Below are positions 28,191-38,240 of a stretch of DNA of 64,000 nt, piece after piece. Positions within the stretch are counted from its first letter, which is position 1, and the number at the start of each line of letters is the position of its first letter. A program made the translations under genes and the position numbers. The notes under the pieces are model-generated. The model was not told the origin of the DNA, did no database searches, and saw only the letters and a list, made by a program, of their open reading frames with translations. Source of the DNA: Coxiellaceae bacterium (lineage in GTDB: Bacteria; Pseudomonadota; Gammaproteobacteria; Coxiellales; Coxiellaceae); NCBI GenBank assembly GCA_029210045.1, contig JARGNX010000006.1, positions 1 through 64,000 of the forward strand. Reading direction: 5' to 3'.

Positions 28191-28236
28191 TTGTTTTTTT
28201 CTCCTAATCTAAAGTCTTCGCACCCGCCCATAGCGG

Positions 28237-29592
28237 CTAGTCGTCTAGGCTACCTTGTTCTGTCAGTTTACGCAACCGGGGAGTATCGATTTTTTGTTTA
28301 TCCACTTTAACATAGAGTAAATTCTCGCGGTCGAACCAGGTAACTTCATTAACTCCCTTCATTTGTTGGATTTGTAGCATGGTATTAGCCGCTGGTTTGG
28401 GGCTAGAGAATATCATCGTTGATAAGTAAGGGGGGTTATCGAGGCAGCAGCTTACAACTAACCATATTAAAGAAAGCAAAGCCGCTAGAACAAAAACACC
28501 ACATACGCCGAAATGACCATATGCAACACCTCCAAGTGTGCCACCAATAAAAATACCAAAAAATTGTGAGCTGGAGTAAATGCCCATTGCGCTACCTTTT
28601 TGGCGTATTGGCGCTACTTTAGATACCCATGACGGCAGGCAAGATTCGAGGAAGGTAAATGCGGTAAAAAATAGAAATAAACTGATGCTAACGGCAATGG
28701 CACTGCTGACAAAGAATAGCATGACTAATTGACAGATAAAGATGATCAGTACAGCGGCGATAAACAAGGGGCGCATGACGCGTTTTTTCTCGGCAATGAT
28801 GACAAACGGTAACATGCAGAAGAATGCCAGAACTAAAACCACGACATATAGCCATATTTGGTGGTCGCTACTGAGTTTTAGGTCATGGGTTAATAGTATG
28901 GGGATCGCGATAAAGATGCAGGTAAAGATGGCATGTTGCAGCCCAATACTGGCGTCGAGTTTGAGTAGCTGAGTATTCTTGAGCACAGCGCCAAGGCGGC
29001 GAGGGGTGGGTTCAACATTTTCATCGACAACTAATTCGGGGGGGTGAGGCACCAAGGTAAATAGCATTAAAATACCCAAAACGGACATTATAGCGGTTAG
29101 CCAAAAGATACCGCTGAGGTGGTATACGTGATTTACCAGAGGACCAAGGATCATGGCGAGCATAAACGACATGCCGATCGTCAGGCCAATGAATGCCATG
29201 GCTTTATTGCGATGCTCATCGCGTGTGAGGTCAGCTGCTAAAGCTAAGACGGTGCTACCAACAGCACCGGCACCTTGAATGGCGCGGCCAATGATAATGC
29301 CGTGAATGCTATGACTTAAGGCAGCAACGATACTACCGATCGTAAATAGTACTAAGCCAAATGCAATCACCGGTTTACGACCAATCTTATCCGATAACGT
29401 ACCAAATGGTATTTGCAGGCATGCTTGAGTTAAGCCATAAACCCCTAATGCGAAACCAATGAGGGTTGGTGTGGCACCAGGTAATGTATGCACATACGAT
29501 GAAAATACCGGCAAAATCATAAACAAACCGAGCATACGGAATGCCATGATGGAGCCTAAGGATAAAACAGCGCGACTTTCTTTTGCTTTCAT
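28237..29592 (-). CDS. yajR: MFS transporter of the YajR type
   Basis: The 451-residue protein has twelve predicted membrane helices and the MFS motif A between helices 2 and 3 (GTLSDKIGRKPVI), plus GRAIQGAGAVGSTVLAL. After the last helix (about residue 390) a soluble tail contains MKGVNEVTWFDRENLLYVKV, like the ferredoxin-fold YAM domain of E. coli YajR (454 residues). It is probably a proton-driven drug or metabolite exporter, but the substrate is unknown. ssb follows 46 bases downstream on the same strand. Confidence 0.85.
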   Translation of the reverse strand: MKAKESRAVLSLGSIMAFRMLGLFMILPVFSSYVHTLPGATPTLIGFALGVYGLTQACLQIPFGTLSDKIGRKPVIAFGLVLFTIGSIVAALSHSIHGIIIGRAIQGAGAVGSTVLALAADLTRDEHRNKAMAFIGLTIGMSFMLAMILGPLVNHVYHLSGIFWLTAIMSVLGILMLFTLVPHPPELVVDENVEPTPRRLGAVLKNTQLLKLDASIGLQHAIFTCIFIAIPILLTHDLKLSSDHQIWLYVVVLVLAFFCMLPFVIIAEKKRVMRPLFIAAVLIIFICQLVMLFFVSSAIAVSISLFLFFTAFTFLESCLPSWVSKVAPIRQKGSAMGIYSSSQFFGIFIGGTLGGVAYGHFGVCGVFVLAALLSLIWLVVSCCLDNPPYLSTMIFSSPKPAANTMLQIQQMKGVNEVTWFDRENLLYVKVDKQKIDTPRLRKLTEQGSLDD

Positions 29593-29639
29593 GCGCGCAT
29601 CATAACGTAAAATAGTGAGAAGATCGATGTTGATTTAGC

Positions 29640-29668
29640 AAATGCAGACCATTGTAAGGTCTGCATTT
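29640..29668 (-). terminator. Hairpin between small secreted protein gene and MFS gene
   Basis: AAATGCAGACC and GGTCTGCATTT form an 11-bp perfect stem with a 7-base loop. It lies 14 bases after the stop of the minus-strand repeat-peptide gene. The T-run after the stem is short on either strand, so termination may be partial. Confidence 0.5.
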
Positions 29669-29681
29669 ATTGCTTTTAGGA

Positions 29682-29972
29682 TTATGGTCGCTTAATTGGT
29701 GATGTTGTAGGCATTGTAGTTTTAATTTGAGTCTTAACTGCTGGATTGCTGCCTGCGATTGGCGGTCCAATTTGGGTCTTAAGGGTTGGTTTTTCACCTA
29801 CAACTGGTGGTCCAATTTGTGTCTTAACGGTTGGTTTTCCATCTGCTAATGGCGGTCCAATTTGGCTGTTTGGTACGGCATGTCCGGTAAATGCAAGAAA
29901 GGTAAGTAGTAGTGCAGTAACTAAAGCGATGGTAACTTTATGCTTTAGATGGTTTTTTGCCAAAATCTTCAT
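29682..29972 (-). CDS. Small secreted protein with three 15-residue QIGPP repeats
   Basis: The 96-residue product has a signal peptide (about residues 1-32, ending TGHAVP), so the mature part is only about 64 residues. That part consists of three tandem 15-residue repeats with the consensus QIGPP-(L/V/I)-x4-(K/N)P-(T/A)-(V/L)-KT, then a short Thr/Pro tail. An AAAGGA ribosome binding site lies 8 bases before ATG. The gene diverges from uvrA across a 99-base gap. The repeats, rich in proline and evenly spaced lysines, suggest an extended, surface or periplasmic peptide. I recognise no family. Confidence 0.65.
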   Translation of the reverse strand: MKILAKNHLKHKVTIALVTALLLTFLAFTGHAVPNSQIGPPLADGKPTVKTQIGPPVVGEKPTLKTQIGPPIAGSNPAVKTQIKTTMPTTSPIKRP

Positions 29973-30071
29973 AGCAGTTATCCTTTTGTAATTTTTATTT
30001 AACCTAAGTATAAACCAAGATATAATGCCCGGTTAGATATACACCATATTATATAGGTAGAGGGAAGGTTC

Positions 30072-32921
30072 ATGGCGACGAAGGCAGAAACAGCGACAGA
30101 GGTGATTTCATTGCGCGGTGGGCGCACTCACAATTTAAAAGACATATCGCTCGATATTCCGCGTGATGAACTGGTAGTGATTACCGGCTTGTCGGGGTCG
30201 GGTAAATCGTCATTGGCGTTTGATACGTTGTATGCCGAAGGTCAGCGTCGCTATGTGGAATCGTTATCGGCCTATGCGCGTCAGTTTTTATCGATGATGG
30301 AGAAGCCGGATGTTGATGTGATTGAAGGGCTATCGCCAGCTATTTCGATTGAACAAAAATCCACGTCACATAATCCGCGATCAACGGTGGGAACGATTAC
30401 AGAGATTTATGATTACTTGCGTTTACTGTTTGCGCGCGTGGGTCAACCGAAATGCCCGACTCACAGTCAAGTATTAGAAGCGCAAACCATTACGCAAATG
30501 GTTGATGCGGTGATGGCGATGCCAGAAGGCATGAAGGTGATGTTGCTAGCTCCGGTGGTACGCAATCGAAAAGGTGAGCATGTTAAATTGATGGCTTCAT
30601 TACAAGCGCAAGGGTTCTTACGGGCGCGTATTGATGGTGAAGTGATGGAGTTAACGGATGTCCCTAAACTAAACTTACGTAAAAAGCATACCATTGAGGT
30701 GGTGGTTGATCGTATTAAAGTGAAGCCGGGTATAGAGCAACGTTTAGCAGAATCATTTGAAACCACGATTCGTCTAGCTGATGGTTTGGCGGCAATTATG
30801 GACATGGATGATGAGGCAGCGGAACCACGTACGTTTTCAGCCAAGATGGCCTGTAATGAATGCGGATACAGCTTGCCTGAATTAGAGCCACGTTTGTTTT
30901 CATTTAATAATCCTATTGGCGCTTGCTCGGAATGCGATGGCTTAGGTGTGCAGCAGTATTTTGATGAAGATAAGGTGGTGCGTCAGCCTGATTTAAGTAT
31001 TGCGGAAGGCGCAATACGTGGGTGGGACCGTCGTACCTTGTATTATTTCCAATTGTTACAATCGGTAGCTGATCATTATGGTTTTAGTGTGGAAGTGCCA
31101 TTTGAAAAACTAACTAAAAAGCAACGCGATCTTATTTTACATGGTACAGGCGATGAAGAAATTTTATTGCAGTATGTGGGACATACTGGCCGGTCGATGG
31201 AGCGCACTAAACCCTTTGAAGGGGTGATTCCGAATATGCAGCGGCGCTACCGTGATAGTGATTCAATAGCTGTGCGTGAAGAGTTGACGAAATATTTAAC
31301 CACCAGTGATTGTGAAGAATGTGGTGGTATGCGTTTAAATGAAAGCGCACGTCATGTATTTATTAAGAAGCACAACTTACCATCGATTACGGCTATGTCG
31401 ATTGCTAAAGCATGTGAATTTTTTTCTACGGTTACATTCACAGGGCAACGTGAAAAAATTGCAGAAAAGATTTTAAAAGAAGTACGCGCACGTTTAGGCT
31501 TCTTGTTGAATGTTGGTTTGGATTATTTGACCTTATCGCGCAGTGCTGAAACTTTATCGGGGGGTGAGGCGCAGCGTATTCGATTAGCCAGTCAAATCGG
31601 TTCAGGTTTAGTGGGTGTGATGTATATATTGGATGAACCTTCGATTGGTTTGCATCAGCGTGATAATGAGCGCCTATTAAAAACCTTAGTTCACTTGCGT
31701 GACTTGGGTAATACCGTCATTGTGGTAGAGCACGATGAAGATGCGATTCGTCATGCGGACCATGTGATTGATATGGGGCCTGGTGCTGGCGTTCACGGTG
31801 GTGAAGTGGTGGCGCAGGGTAGAGTTGAAGATATTATTAAAGCGAAGCGTTCGATTACCGGGCAATATCTGTCGGGTAAGAAGCTAATTGAGATTCCTCA
31901 GCAGCGTGTGCAAAACGTGTCACGCCCGCAATTGGTATTGAAGGGAGCAAGTTGTAATAATTTACAAAATGTTGACGTGAGTATTCCGTTAGGTTTAATG
32001 ACCTGTGTTACGGGTGTGTCGGGTTCGGGTAAGTCGAGTTTGATTAATGACACGTTGTATCCTATTGCGGCAACTGCATTAAATCGTGCAACACAATTAA
32101 CGGCAGGACCGTATCAGTCGATTACTGGTTTAGATGACCTCGATAAGGTGGTGGATATTAACCAATCACCGATTGGTCGTACACCGCGATCTAACCCTGC
32201 GACATATACCGGACTATTTACACCGATACGTGAATTGTTTTCTGGCACGGAAGAGTCGCGTACGCGTGGTTATAAACCAGGTCGCTTTAGCTTTAATGTT
32301 AAAGGTGGGCGTTGTGAAGCTTGTGAAGGCGATGGTGTATTAAAAGTAGAAATGCATTTCTTAGCGGATGTGTATGTGACATGCGATGTGTGTCAAGGCA
32401 AGCGTTATAACCGTGAAACTTTGCAAGTAAAATACAAAGGCAAAAATATTTTTGAAGTATTAGCGATGACAGTTGAGGATGCATTAGCGTTTTTCGCGCC
32501 GGTGCCGGTGATCGCACGTAAATTACAAACGCTAATGGATGTGGGGCTTTCTTATATTACGCTAGGCCAGAGTGCGACGACACTATCAGGCGGAGAGGCG
32601 CAGCGTGTTAAGTTGTCACGTGAGTTGTCGAAGCGTGATACTGGTAAGACCTTATATATATTGGATGAACCGACAACAGGTTTACATTTTTATGATATTG
32701 CGCAGTTGCTCGCGGTATTGCATCGTTTGCGTGATCATGGCAACACAGTCGTTGTTATTGAGCATAACTTAGATGTGATTAAAACAGCAGATTGGATTAT
32801 TGATATGGGCCCCGAAGGTGGAGATGGTGGCGGTCAAGTGGTGGTTGCAGGCTCACCAGAGTTAGTTGCAAAACATAAGACATCACATACAGCACGTTTT
32901 TTAAAGGAGATGTTGAAGTAA
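30072..32921 (+). CDS. uvrA: Excinuclease ABC subunit A
   Basis: UvrA is the damage-sensing ATPase of nucleotide excision repair. It loads UvrB on DNA. The 949-residue protein has two ABC modules, with Walker A motifs at 39-47 ([10 protein letters not shown]45) and around K654 (GVSGSGKSS), and two ABC signatures ([14 protein letters not shown] and [14 protein letters not shown]). Zinc-finger cysteines are seen in [28 protein letters not shown] and in [11 protein letters not shown] with [10 protein letters not shown]. Length and order match E. coli UvrA (940). Confidence 0.98.
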   Translation: MATKAETATEVISLRGGRTHNLKDISLDIPRDELVVITGLSGSGKSSLAFDTLYAEGQRRYVESLSAYARQFLSMMEKPDVDVIEGLSPAISIEQKSTSHNPRSTVGTITEIYDYLRLLFARVGQPKCPTHSQVLEAQTITQMVDAVMAMPEGMKVMLLAPVVRNRKGEHVKLMASLQAQGFLRARIDGEVMELTDVPKLNLRKKHTIEVVVDRIKVKPGIEQRLAESFETTIRLADGLAAIMDMDDEAAEPRTFSAKMACNECGYSLPELEPRLFSFNNPIGACSECDGLGVQQYFDEDKVVRQPDLSIAEGAIRGWDRRTLYYFQLLQSVADHYGFSVEVPFEKLTKKQRDLILHGTGDEEILLQYVGHTGRSMERTKPFEGVIPNMQRRYRDSDSIAVREELTKYLTTSDCEECGGMRLNESARHVFIKKHNLPSITAMSIAKACEFFSTVTFTGQREKIAEKILKEVRARLGFLLNVGLDYLTLSRSAETLSGGEAQRIRLASQIGSGLVGVMYILDEPSIGLHQRDNERLLKTLVHLRDLGNTVIVVEHDEDAIRHADHVIDMGPGAGVHGGEVVAQGRVEDIIKAKRSITGQYLSGKKLIEIPQQRVQNVSRPQLVLKGASCNNLQNVDVSIPLGLMTCVTGVSGSGKSSLINDTLYPIAATALNRATQLTAGPYQSITGLDDLDKVVDINQSPIGRTPRSNPATYTGLFTPIRELFSGTEESRTRGYKPGRFSFNVKGGRCEACEGDGVLKVEMHFLADVYVTCDVCQGKRYNRETLQVKYKGKNIFEVLAMTVEDALAFFAPVPVIARKLQTLMDVGLSYITLGQSATTLSGGEAQRVKLSRELSKRDTGKTLYILDEPTTGLHFYDIAQLLAVLHRLRDHGNTVVVIEHNLDVIKTADWIIDMGPEGGDGGGQVVVAGSPELVAKHKTSHTARFLKEMLK

Positions 32922-32971
32922 CTGACGTGCCGTTACACTGTTACTACTCTTGATATTGTGGGGAATATTTA

Positions 32972-34594
32972 ATGAGAACGTCGATGCCTAGTTACGCCTT
33001 TGACGTAAAACCTTCAGAAACGGTGGCGCAGATATGCAAGCGTTTGCGTGCACTACCAGCTGAGGTTGATGATATATCCGTTGATGTTGACGCGCTATTA
33101 GCAGGCCGTACGTCGATTGAAGCTGTGCAAATTCAAATGGTGTTATGTGAAAGACATTTAGCCCGTACGCTGAATGGCTCGCCGGATGTTATTATTACTG
33201 AGTCGAGTGTCGATGACATATGGCAAAGCGATTATTTGATGTCGCTAACAGTGAAAGGGCCTAAAGAGTGTGGTGCAAATGCGCGTATAACCGATCATGT
33301 TAATTTGTTGTACCGCAAAACAGGTATAAGGTCGGAAGGCAGTTGTTTTGCTTTGACCGATTTAGCGGTTAAGGCTGCAGTGGCGAATCAATTGCATCGT
33401 TTTACTGACCGTGTGCATGCACTGACTTGTATTTTACCTTACCAATTGATGGTTTTTTTGCAGGATTTAAAACAACTGATAAAAAAATTATCGGCATTAG
33501 CGACTGAGTTGCGTCACTGGGGATCAAACAAAAAGCAGTATTTGATCGTATTGGCCCGGTTGCAACAATTTCGTGAATTTCATACTGATATTTTAGGCTT
33601 TTTAGATAGCGTGGCATTAACGCACTCACCTGATCATTTTTATGGGGTTATAACAGGGAGAGATTCGCAGGAGAAAGTTGATGTGTTAGATCAGTGCAAT
33701 TTTCCTGCAGCAGAATTGGTTAGGTCAACTGACATAAAGCATGTGGATAGGGAGTTAGCGTTTGCTTCTACTATTGACATGTATCGTCCTCACGATATGG
33801 TTGAGCATTTGCGTTGTTTGGCTAGTGCATTGGTTGTTGATGGCAGTGAGCGTTTTTCAATTAATTTGCGCCTTCGAGGGCATCGTATTGCGTTGCATTA
33901 CAATGCGCTAAAGCCATGTTGGTTATTGCAAGATTCGAATGGCATGCCTGGCCAAGTTTTTTTTGATACATCACATGGCCGAGAGTTGTTAGTGGCACGT
34001 ATGTTTCGTCAAGTTGGGGTACTAGACTGGAATGACTTTGTTTGTTTTAAAAGTCACTTATATTGCAGTGCGAAGCAATTTGATAGCATGAAATCAAGGA
34101 TGTGGTTATATCATAGCTTTTATAGGGAAAGTAAACAAACCAGTGGGGATCTTGCGGTGATGCGAGCTAGTGCAGGTGCTAAGGGCGAAACGCTATTGGG
34201 TTATGGTTGTATCTATTCAGACCTGGAGGCATGTGAGAAAGCTTTGGGGGCAGGTGTTGATGTTAATGCAGCGATTAATGATAAAGGTGATACGCCGCTA
34301 TTTATCGCTTGTGCTATGGGGGATGAAGCTGTCGTTTTCCGTTTACTAAAAGAGGATGTGCTGATCCATAAGAGTAATATAAAAGAGTGTAAGCAAACAC
34401 CATTAACAGTGGCGCGGCGCCTGGGTTATAACCATATTGCACGTTTGTTAATGAGCGCTATACATGCAAAATCCAGCGTGACTCAGGCTGGTTTGTATGC
34501 TCATTTAGGTGCTCGTTCTAGTGGTGAAGAAGCAACACCAATTATGGCCGCTGAAGCGACGTTAGCGTCGCAGAATTTGAGTTTTTTGCCTTGA
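32972..34594 (+). CDS. YopT-like (C58-type) cysteine protease domain with ankyrin repeats, putative effector
   Basis: The 540-residue protein shows a candidate papain-fold triad: C125 in EGSCFALTDLAVKA, H304 in GHRIALHY and D321 in WLLQDSNG. The 17-residue His-Asp spacing and the D-S/P-N sequence resemble YopT/AvrPphB peptidases, where these are H258 and D274. The same residues are conserved in the next gene. Residues 405-495 hold about two ankyrin repeats (GDTPLFIACAMGDEAVVFRL). There is no signal peptide. The last 40 residues are a flexible tail with SGEEATP. Predicted role: cleavage of a host protein selected by the ankyrin part. It follows uvrA by 50 bases without a visible terminator. 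The fold is inferred from motifs. Confidence 0.6.
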   Translation: MRTSMPSYAFDVKPSETVAQICKRLRALPAEVDDISVDVDALLAGRTSIEAVQIQMVLCERHLARTLNGSPDVIITESSVDDIWQSDYLMSLTVKGPKECGANARITDHVNLLYRKTGIRSEGSCFALTDLAVKAAVANQLHRFTDRVHALTCILPYQLMVFLQDLKQLIKKLSALATELRHWGSNKKQYLIVLARLQQFREFHTDILGFLDSVALTHSPDHFYGVITGRDSQEKVDVLDQCNFPAAELVRSTDIKHVDRELAFASTIDMYRPHDMVEHLRCLASALVVDGSERFSINLRLRGHRIALHYNALKPCWLLQDSNGMPGQVFFDTSHGRELLVARMFRQVGVLDWNDFVCFKSHLYCSAKQFDSMKSRMWLYHSFYRESKQTSGDLAVMRASAGAKGETLLGYGCIYSDLEACEKALGAGVDVNAAINDKGDTPLFIACAMGDEAVVFRLLKEDVLIHKSNIKECKQTPLTVARRLGYNHIARLLMSAIHAKSSVTQAGLYAHLGARSSGEEATPIMAAEATLASQNLSFLP

Positions 34595-34685
34595 TTTTGT
34601 TGTAACTAGTTGATTTTTTATCTAAGGCCGTGTTTAGCGGTTAAATATTAATAAAGCATTAATTCTAATCAGTTATTCTAGCATT

Positions 34686-37600
34686 ATGAGTAGACAACGT
34701 AGTGCTGGGCCTCCTGGAGATGAGCCTAAAGAATGCATATTTGAGGTGACCATTGGCGAGCCAGTGGCGTCTATTTGTGAGCGCATGAAAGCACTCCCCC
34801 CATCGGTTAGTGATGTTAAAATTGATGAAGGTTCACTAACGACTTTATTTGCTCAAAATACAACGATTGAGTGCATACAAATTCAAATGGCATTGTGCGA
34901 TAACAACCTAGCTCGCAGCATTAATGGTAATGGTGCAGTCGTGGTGCCACAGTCAGAAACTTACGACGCAGATAGTCTTAAATTGCTAACAGACAAACAA
35001 TTCAGTGATGGCCGCTGTACGAATGGTCGTTTAGGTGATGCGATGACCCAGTCGGGGTATGTAGATGCAGCAAAAGAAGGCATCTGTTTTGGTCTGGCTA
35101 CTATGGCGATTAAAGCTTTTTTGTCCGGTCAGATGACACGTTATATTGATCGTGTGCATGCATTAAGTAGTATGAATCCTACAGAGATACCTGAATTTAT
35201 TTCGCAGTTACAGGCGCTTATTTTACGCTTGCAGGCGCGTGAAAAAGTGCTTGCTGTAGCGTCGGCCTCAGAAGAACTGGCGATAGTGCAGCAACGCTTA
35301 GAAGGGTTACGTGTATTTCATACAGATATTCTGGCATTTTTGGATGGCGTGATATTAACTCAAGCACCAATAGAGCATAGGGAAATGTTTACTGATAAAG
35401 ATGCGACGGTGCCTTCATTACATCAAGCGGATTACCCGGTGCGTGATATGCTCGCACCTACTGAGATTGATGCTATAGATCGTGAATGTATGGTTGGAAA
35501 AACAACAGATGCTTTTCACCAACAAGATCTAGTTAAGCAGCTTGAAATACTTGCACGCTCATTGGGTGAGGGGGTAGGTGTTGATAATAAATTTTCTATT
35601 GGTCTTGCAGACGAAGGGCATGAAATGGCATTGCATTTTGATGCCTTTCGTCAAATGTGGATATTTCAAGATCCTAACTATCTTCCAGGTACAGTATTTG
35701 AAAATACAGAGACGGGTCGTGAAGCATTGGTGGCTGAAATATATCGAGTGAGACGTTTGGAGTCGACTGATATTACATTTCTTGAAGGCACAGTGTTTTG
35801 TGCAGCAGGTAGAGAATCAGTAATGAGTTCACGATTTGAGTCAGCTAAAGCTGATTTGGCTGCTTACAGAAGACAGCACCCAGACAGCGTAGTCATCAGA
35901 ACTCAGGCTGGTAAAAACAGTGAAGACTTTTTAGCGTTTGTTCTAGGACATGCTAGCCGTGCTGATAACTTTGAAAAAATACTCGCCGTGGATCGTGATG
36001 CGCATATTAAAATATTGGGAAAAGGAGATACATTATTAACGTTGGCTAGTTTGTATGGTTATGCCGATGTTGTTGATCAGTTATTAGCTGTAGGTGCTGA
36101 TGTTGATCATGTGAATGAAAATGGAGACAATGCTATAGATTGCGCATACCAGAACGGTCAAAAGGAAATTGTCAGGAAATTATTAACTCGAGGCAGTGAT
36201 CTTAATAAGTCGGCATTTGCTAATGGTATGACGCGTTTAATGTACGCTTGTGAAATGAAATATGAGGAAGAAATTGATGCCCTGCTAGTCGCGGGGGTAG
36301 CTATTGATGCAAAGAATGCTAAAAGCTTTACAGCGATCGATTATGCTATGAAATTTAATACGGATGATGTAGTAAAAAAAATGTTGTTAGCACCAGCTGC
36401 ATTTAATAAAGTCATCACTAAAAATGGCCATACTGCTATAATGATTGCTTGTGAACGAGGCTATGATGATGTGGTTGATGAGCTTATTGCGAAAAGGGTG
36501 GATGTAAATCTTACAGGCCTACCAGGGCGTACCGCATTAAGTATTGCATTGCACGATAAACGGGAACTATTTGCCGAAAAGCTAATTATTGCAGGAGCTA
36601 ACCCAAATACGGTTGTCTCTAGTAATGGTTGCACGGCATTAATGAGTGCCTGCTACAAAGGTTTTCCTGGTGTTGTGGAATTATTAGTAGAGCGAAGCGT
36701 TGACGTTACTGCAACTTTAGATGATGGTCGTTCGGTTCTAGATATTGCTTTGGCTAAACACGAAGTCTTGGGTGATGCAGTATTAAAGCAATTGTTACTG
36801 TCATCAACTGCATTAAACAAGCCGTTGATTAGTGATGGTAGTACAGCATTAATGATTGCTTGTGATAAAGGTTATGACGACGTTGTGGATACGCTACTGG
36901 GCAGGGGTGTTGATGTTGATATGCCGCGAACAGATGGTAGTACTGCATTATATAGAGCGTGTAAATATGGTCGCACTGATCAAGTTAGAAAATTATTAGC
37001 CGCTGATGCGGATATGGATAAAGCCAAGGTGGGTGGAGACCCTTATCCAACGGCTCGTCTTATTGCTGAACGTAGTAGTCGAGCGGAAATTGTTACACTT
37101 TTAGATGCTGAGAAACAAAAAAGAAATAGATTGTATGATGCTTGTGAAAAGGGTGATCATGCAAAAGTATGTGCGTTTCTTTTAGAAGGTGATGATATTC
37201 ATAAAGTTCAGCCAAACGGTAAAACGGCGTTTGATATTGCTTGTGATCTAGGTATCCCTACAGTGGTAAGGGAGTTTTTAAAGCCAGGTGTGGTTATCGA
37301 TGTCAACCGTGTTAGGGCTGATGGCTCAACGGCTTTGATGGTTGCAAGCGCTCAAGGTAACGTGGCAGTAGCTGAGATGCTGATTATTGCTGGGGCGAAT
37401 ATTGAGGCACAGAGGCATCCTGATCGCTTTAGACCTTTGCACATTGCCTGTCAACGAGGTGACCCTGGTATGGTTGATATGTTATTAGGTAACGGTGCAG
37501 ATCGTACAGTAAAAATAGCGGCTAAGTCTTGTCAGTCATTAGCAAGGTATAAACCACGCGGTAGTGAAATAGCAGGACTATTACGAACCCGTCTTGCTGA

Positions 37601-37781
37601 TGCTGAACTACGAGCTGTGCGACCTGCAGCGGCTAAAACGCTTAACAGGTCTCCACGTGTTAAGGCTTTGGTGGATCGTGTAAGCCTAGGTCGAGGTATG
37701 TATAGCGGTGTTACTCGCGATCAGGGTCCTCCTGAACATCGCGGTGGGCGTATCTATGGTGGTGGTAGGAGGCGTCGTTAG
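34686..37781 (+). CDS. YopT-like (C58-type) cysteine protease domain with long ankyrin array, putative effector
   Basis: This 1031-residue protein is a paralogue of the previous gene over residues 15-390. The triad is C134 (EGICFGLATMAIKA), H312 (GHEMALHF) and D329 (WIFQDPNYLPG). The C-to-H distance is 178 against 179 in the neighbour and H-to-D is 17 in both. From about residue 440 to 990 it carries many ankyrin repeats of the form GxTALMIACxxGxxDVVDxLL. The repeats come in alternating pairs (INK/STALNKPL versus standard), which suggests duplication of two-repeat units. The C-terminus is very basic (GGGRRRR). It has no strong ribosome binding site. The array is much longer than in the neighbour, so target choice probably differs. 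The protease call is inference. Confidence 0.62.
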   Translation: MSRQRSAGPPGDEPKECIFEVTIGEPVASICERMKALPPSVSDVKIDEGSLTTLFAQNTTIECIQIQMALCDNNLARSINGNGAVVVPQSETYDADSLKLLTDKQFSDGRCTNGRLGDAMTQSGYVDAAKEGICFGLATMAIKAFLSGQMTRYIDRVHALSSMNPTEIPEFISQLQALILRLQAREKVLAVASASEELAIVQQRLEGLRVFHTDILAFLDGVILTQAPIEHREMFTDKDATVPSLHQADYPVRDMLAPTEIDAIDRECMVGKTTDAFHQQDLVKQLEILARSLGEGVGVDNKFSIGLADEGHEMALHFDAFRQMWIFQDPNYLPGTVFENTETGREALVAEIYRVRRLESTDITFLEGTVFCAAGRESVMSSRFESAKADLAAYRRQHPDSVVIRTQAGKNSEDFLAFVLGHASRADNFEKILAVDRDAHIKILGKGDTLLTLASLYGYADVVDQLLAVGADVDHVNENGDNAIDCAYQNGQKEIVRKLLTRGSDLNKSAFANGMTRLMYACEMKYEEEIDALLVAGVAIDAKNAKSFTAIDYAMKFNTDDVVKKMLLAPAAFNKVITKNGHTAIMIACERGYDDVVDELIAKRVDVNLTGLPGRTALSIALHDKRELFAEKLIIAGANPNTVVSSNGCTALMSACYKGFPGVVELLVERSVDVTATLDDGRSVLDIALAKHEVLGDAVLKQLLLSSTALNKPLISDGSTALMIACDKGYDDVVDTLLGRGVDVDMPRTDGSTALYRACKYGRTDQVRKLLAADADMDKAKVGGDPYPTARLIAERSSRAEIVTLLDAEKQKRNRLYDACEKGDHAKVCAFLLEGDDIHKVQPNGKTAFDIACDLGIPTVVREFLKPGVVIDVNRVRADGSTALMVASAQGNVAVAEMLIIAGANIEAQRHPDRFRPLHIACQRGDPGMVDMLLGNGADRTVKIAAKSCQSLARYKPRGSEIAGLLRTRLADAELRAVRPAAAKTLNRSPRVKALVDRVSLGRGMYSGVTRDQGPPEHRGGRIYGGGRRRR

Positions 37782-37808
37782 TTTTGACGCATCCCCCCCC
37801 CTTATAAT

Positions 37809-38240
37809 CTATATTTTTTCCTGCATATTTACTTCTTTTAATAAATTATTATTTGCTGCAAACAAAAAGGCATCGTCAAAACTTCCGCTGTGTGTTTGGC
37901 TTTGATAGTCTATCCATTGAAATCTGAAATTTGCACTAAGTTCGTTAGGCCGAGATGGGTTGACGTAGATACCATCTAAGGCAACCATGCTTTGTTTTAT
38001 TTTGCCAAAGAAGTTAGGGAAGAATACTGTCGGAGATTGATACCCATTGCTGTCCGTATAGAGTTTGGCATCTGGTGCGAATAGCGGAAGCATCTCTCTC
38101 ACGTTGGCGTGCGCTAAGGCACCCAGGTAATCTTTGACGACTTGAATACGTTGCTGTTGATCAATCGCCGATACAGCATAGGCGGAGTGTAAGGTCAGTG
38201 CGACTAATGGTAGGCAGATCAGTTGTTTGATTTTAAACAT
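37809..38240 (-). CDS. Exported NTF2/SnoaL-like protein
   Basis: I start it at ATG 38240, behind AAAGGAAA, which opens a signal peptide (MFKIKQLICLPLVALTL, cleavage near SAYA). The mature part of about 120 residues has the NTF2-like look: a helix with RIQVVKDYLGALAHANVREM, then LFAPDAKLYTDSNG, and a C-terminal sheet with ANFRFQWIDYQ. Such domains bind small ligands or act as isomerases or lumazine-like folds. It overlaps the hydrolase gene by 8 bases and is certainly co-translated with it. Its function is unknown. Confidence 0.7.
   Translation of the reverse strand: MFKIKQLICLPLVALTLHSAYAVSAIDQQQRIQVVKDYLGALAHANVREMLPLFAPDAKLYTDSNGYQSPTVFFPNFFGKIKQSMVALDGIYVNPSRPNELSANFRFQWIDYQSQTHSGSFDDAFLFAANNNLLKEVNMQEKI

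Noticed and set aside
24722-32921. Insertion sequence or prophage genes in the accessory regions
   Set aside because: No transposase, integrase or phage structural gene is recognisable; gene gain is suggested only by repeats and paralogue pairs.
37793-37801. Run of nine C residues as a phase-variation tract
   Set aside because: It lies between the stops of two convergent genes and outside both reading frames and promoters.
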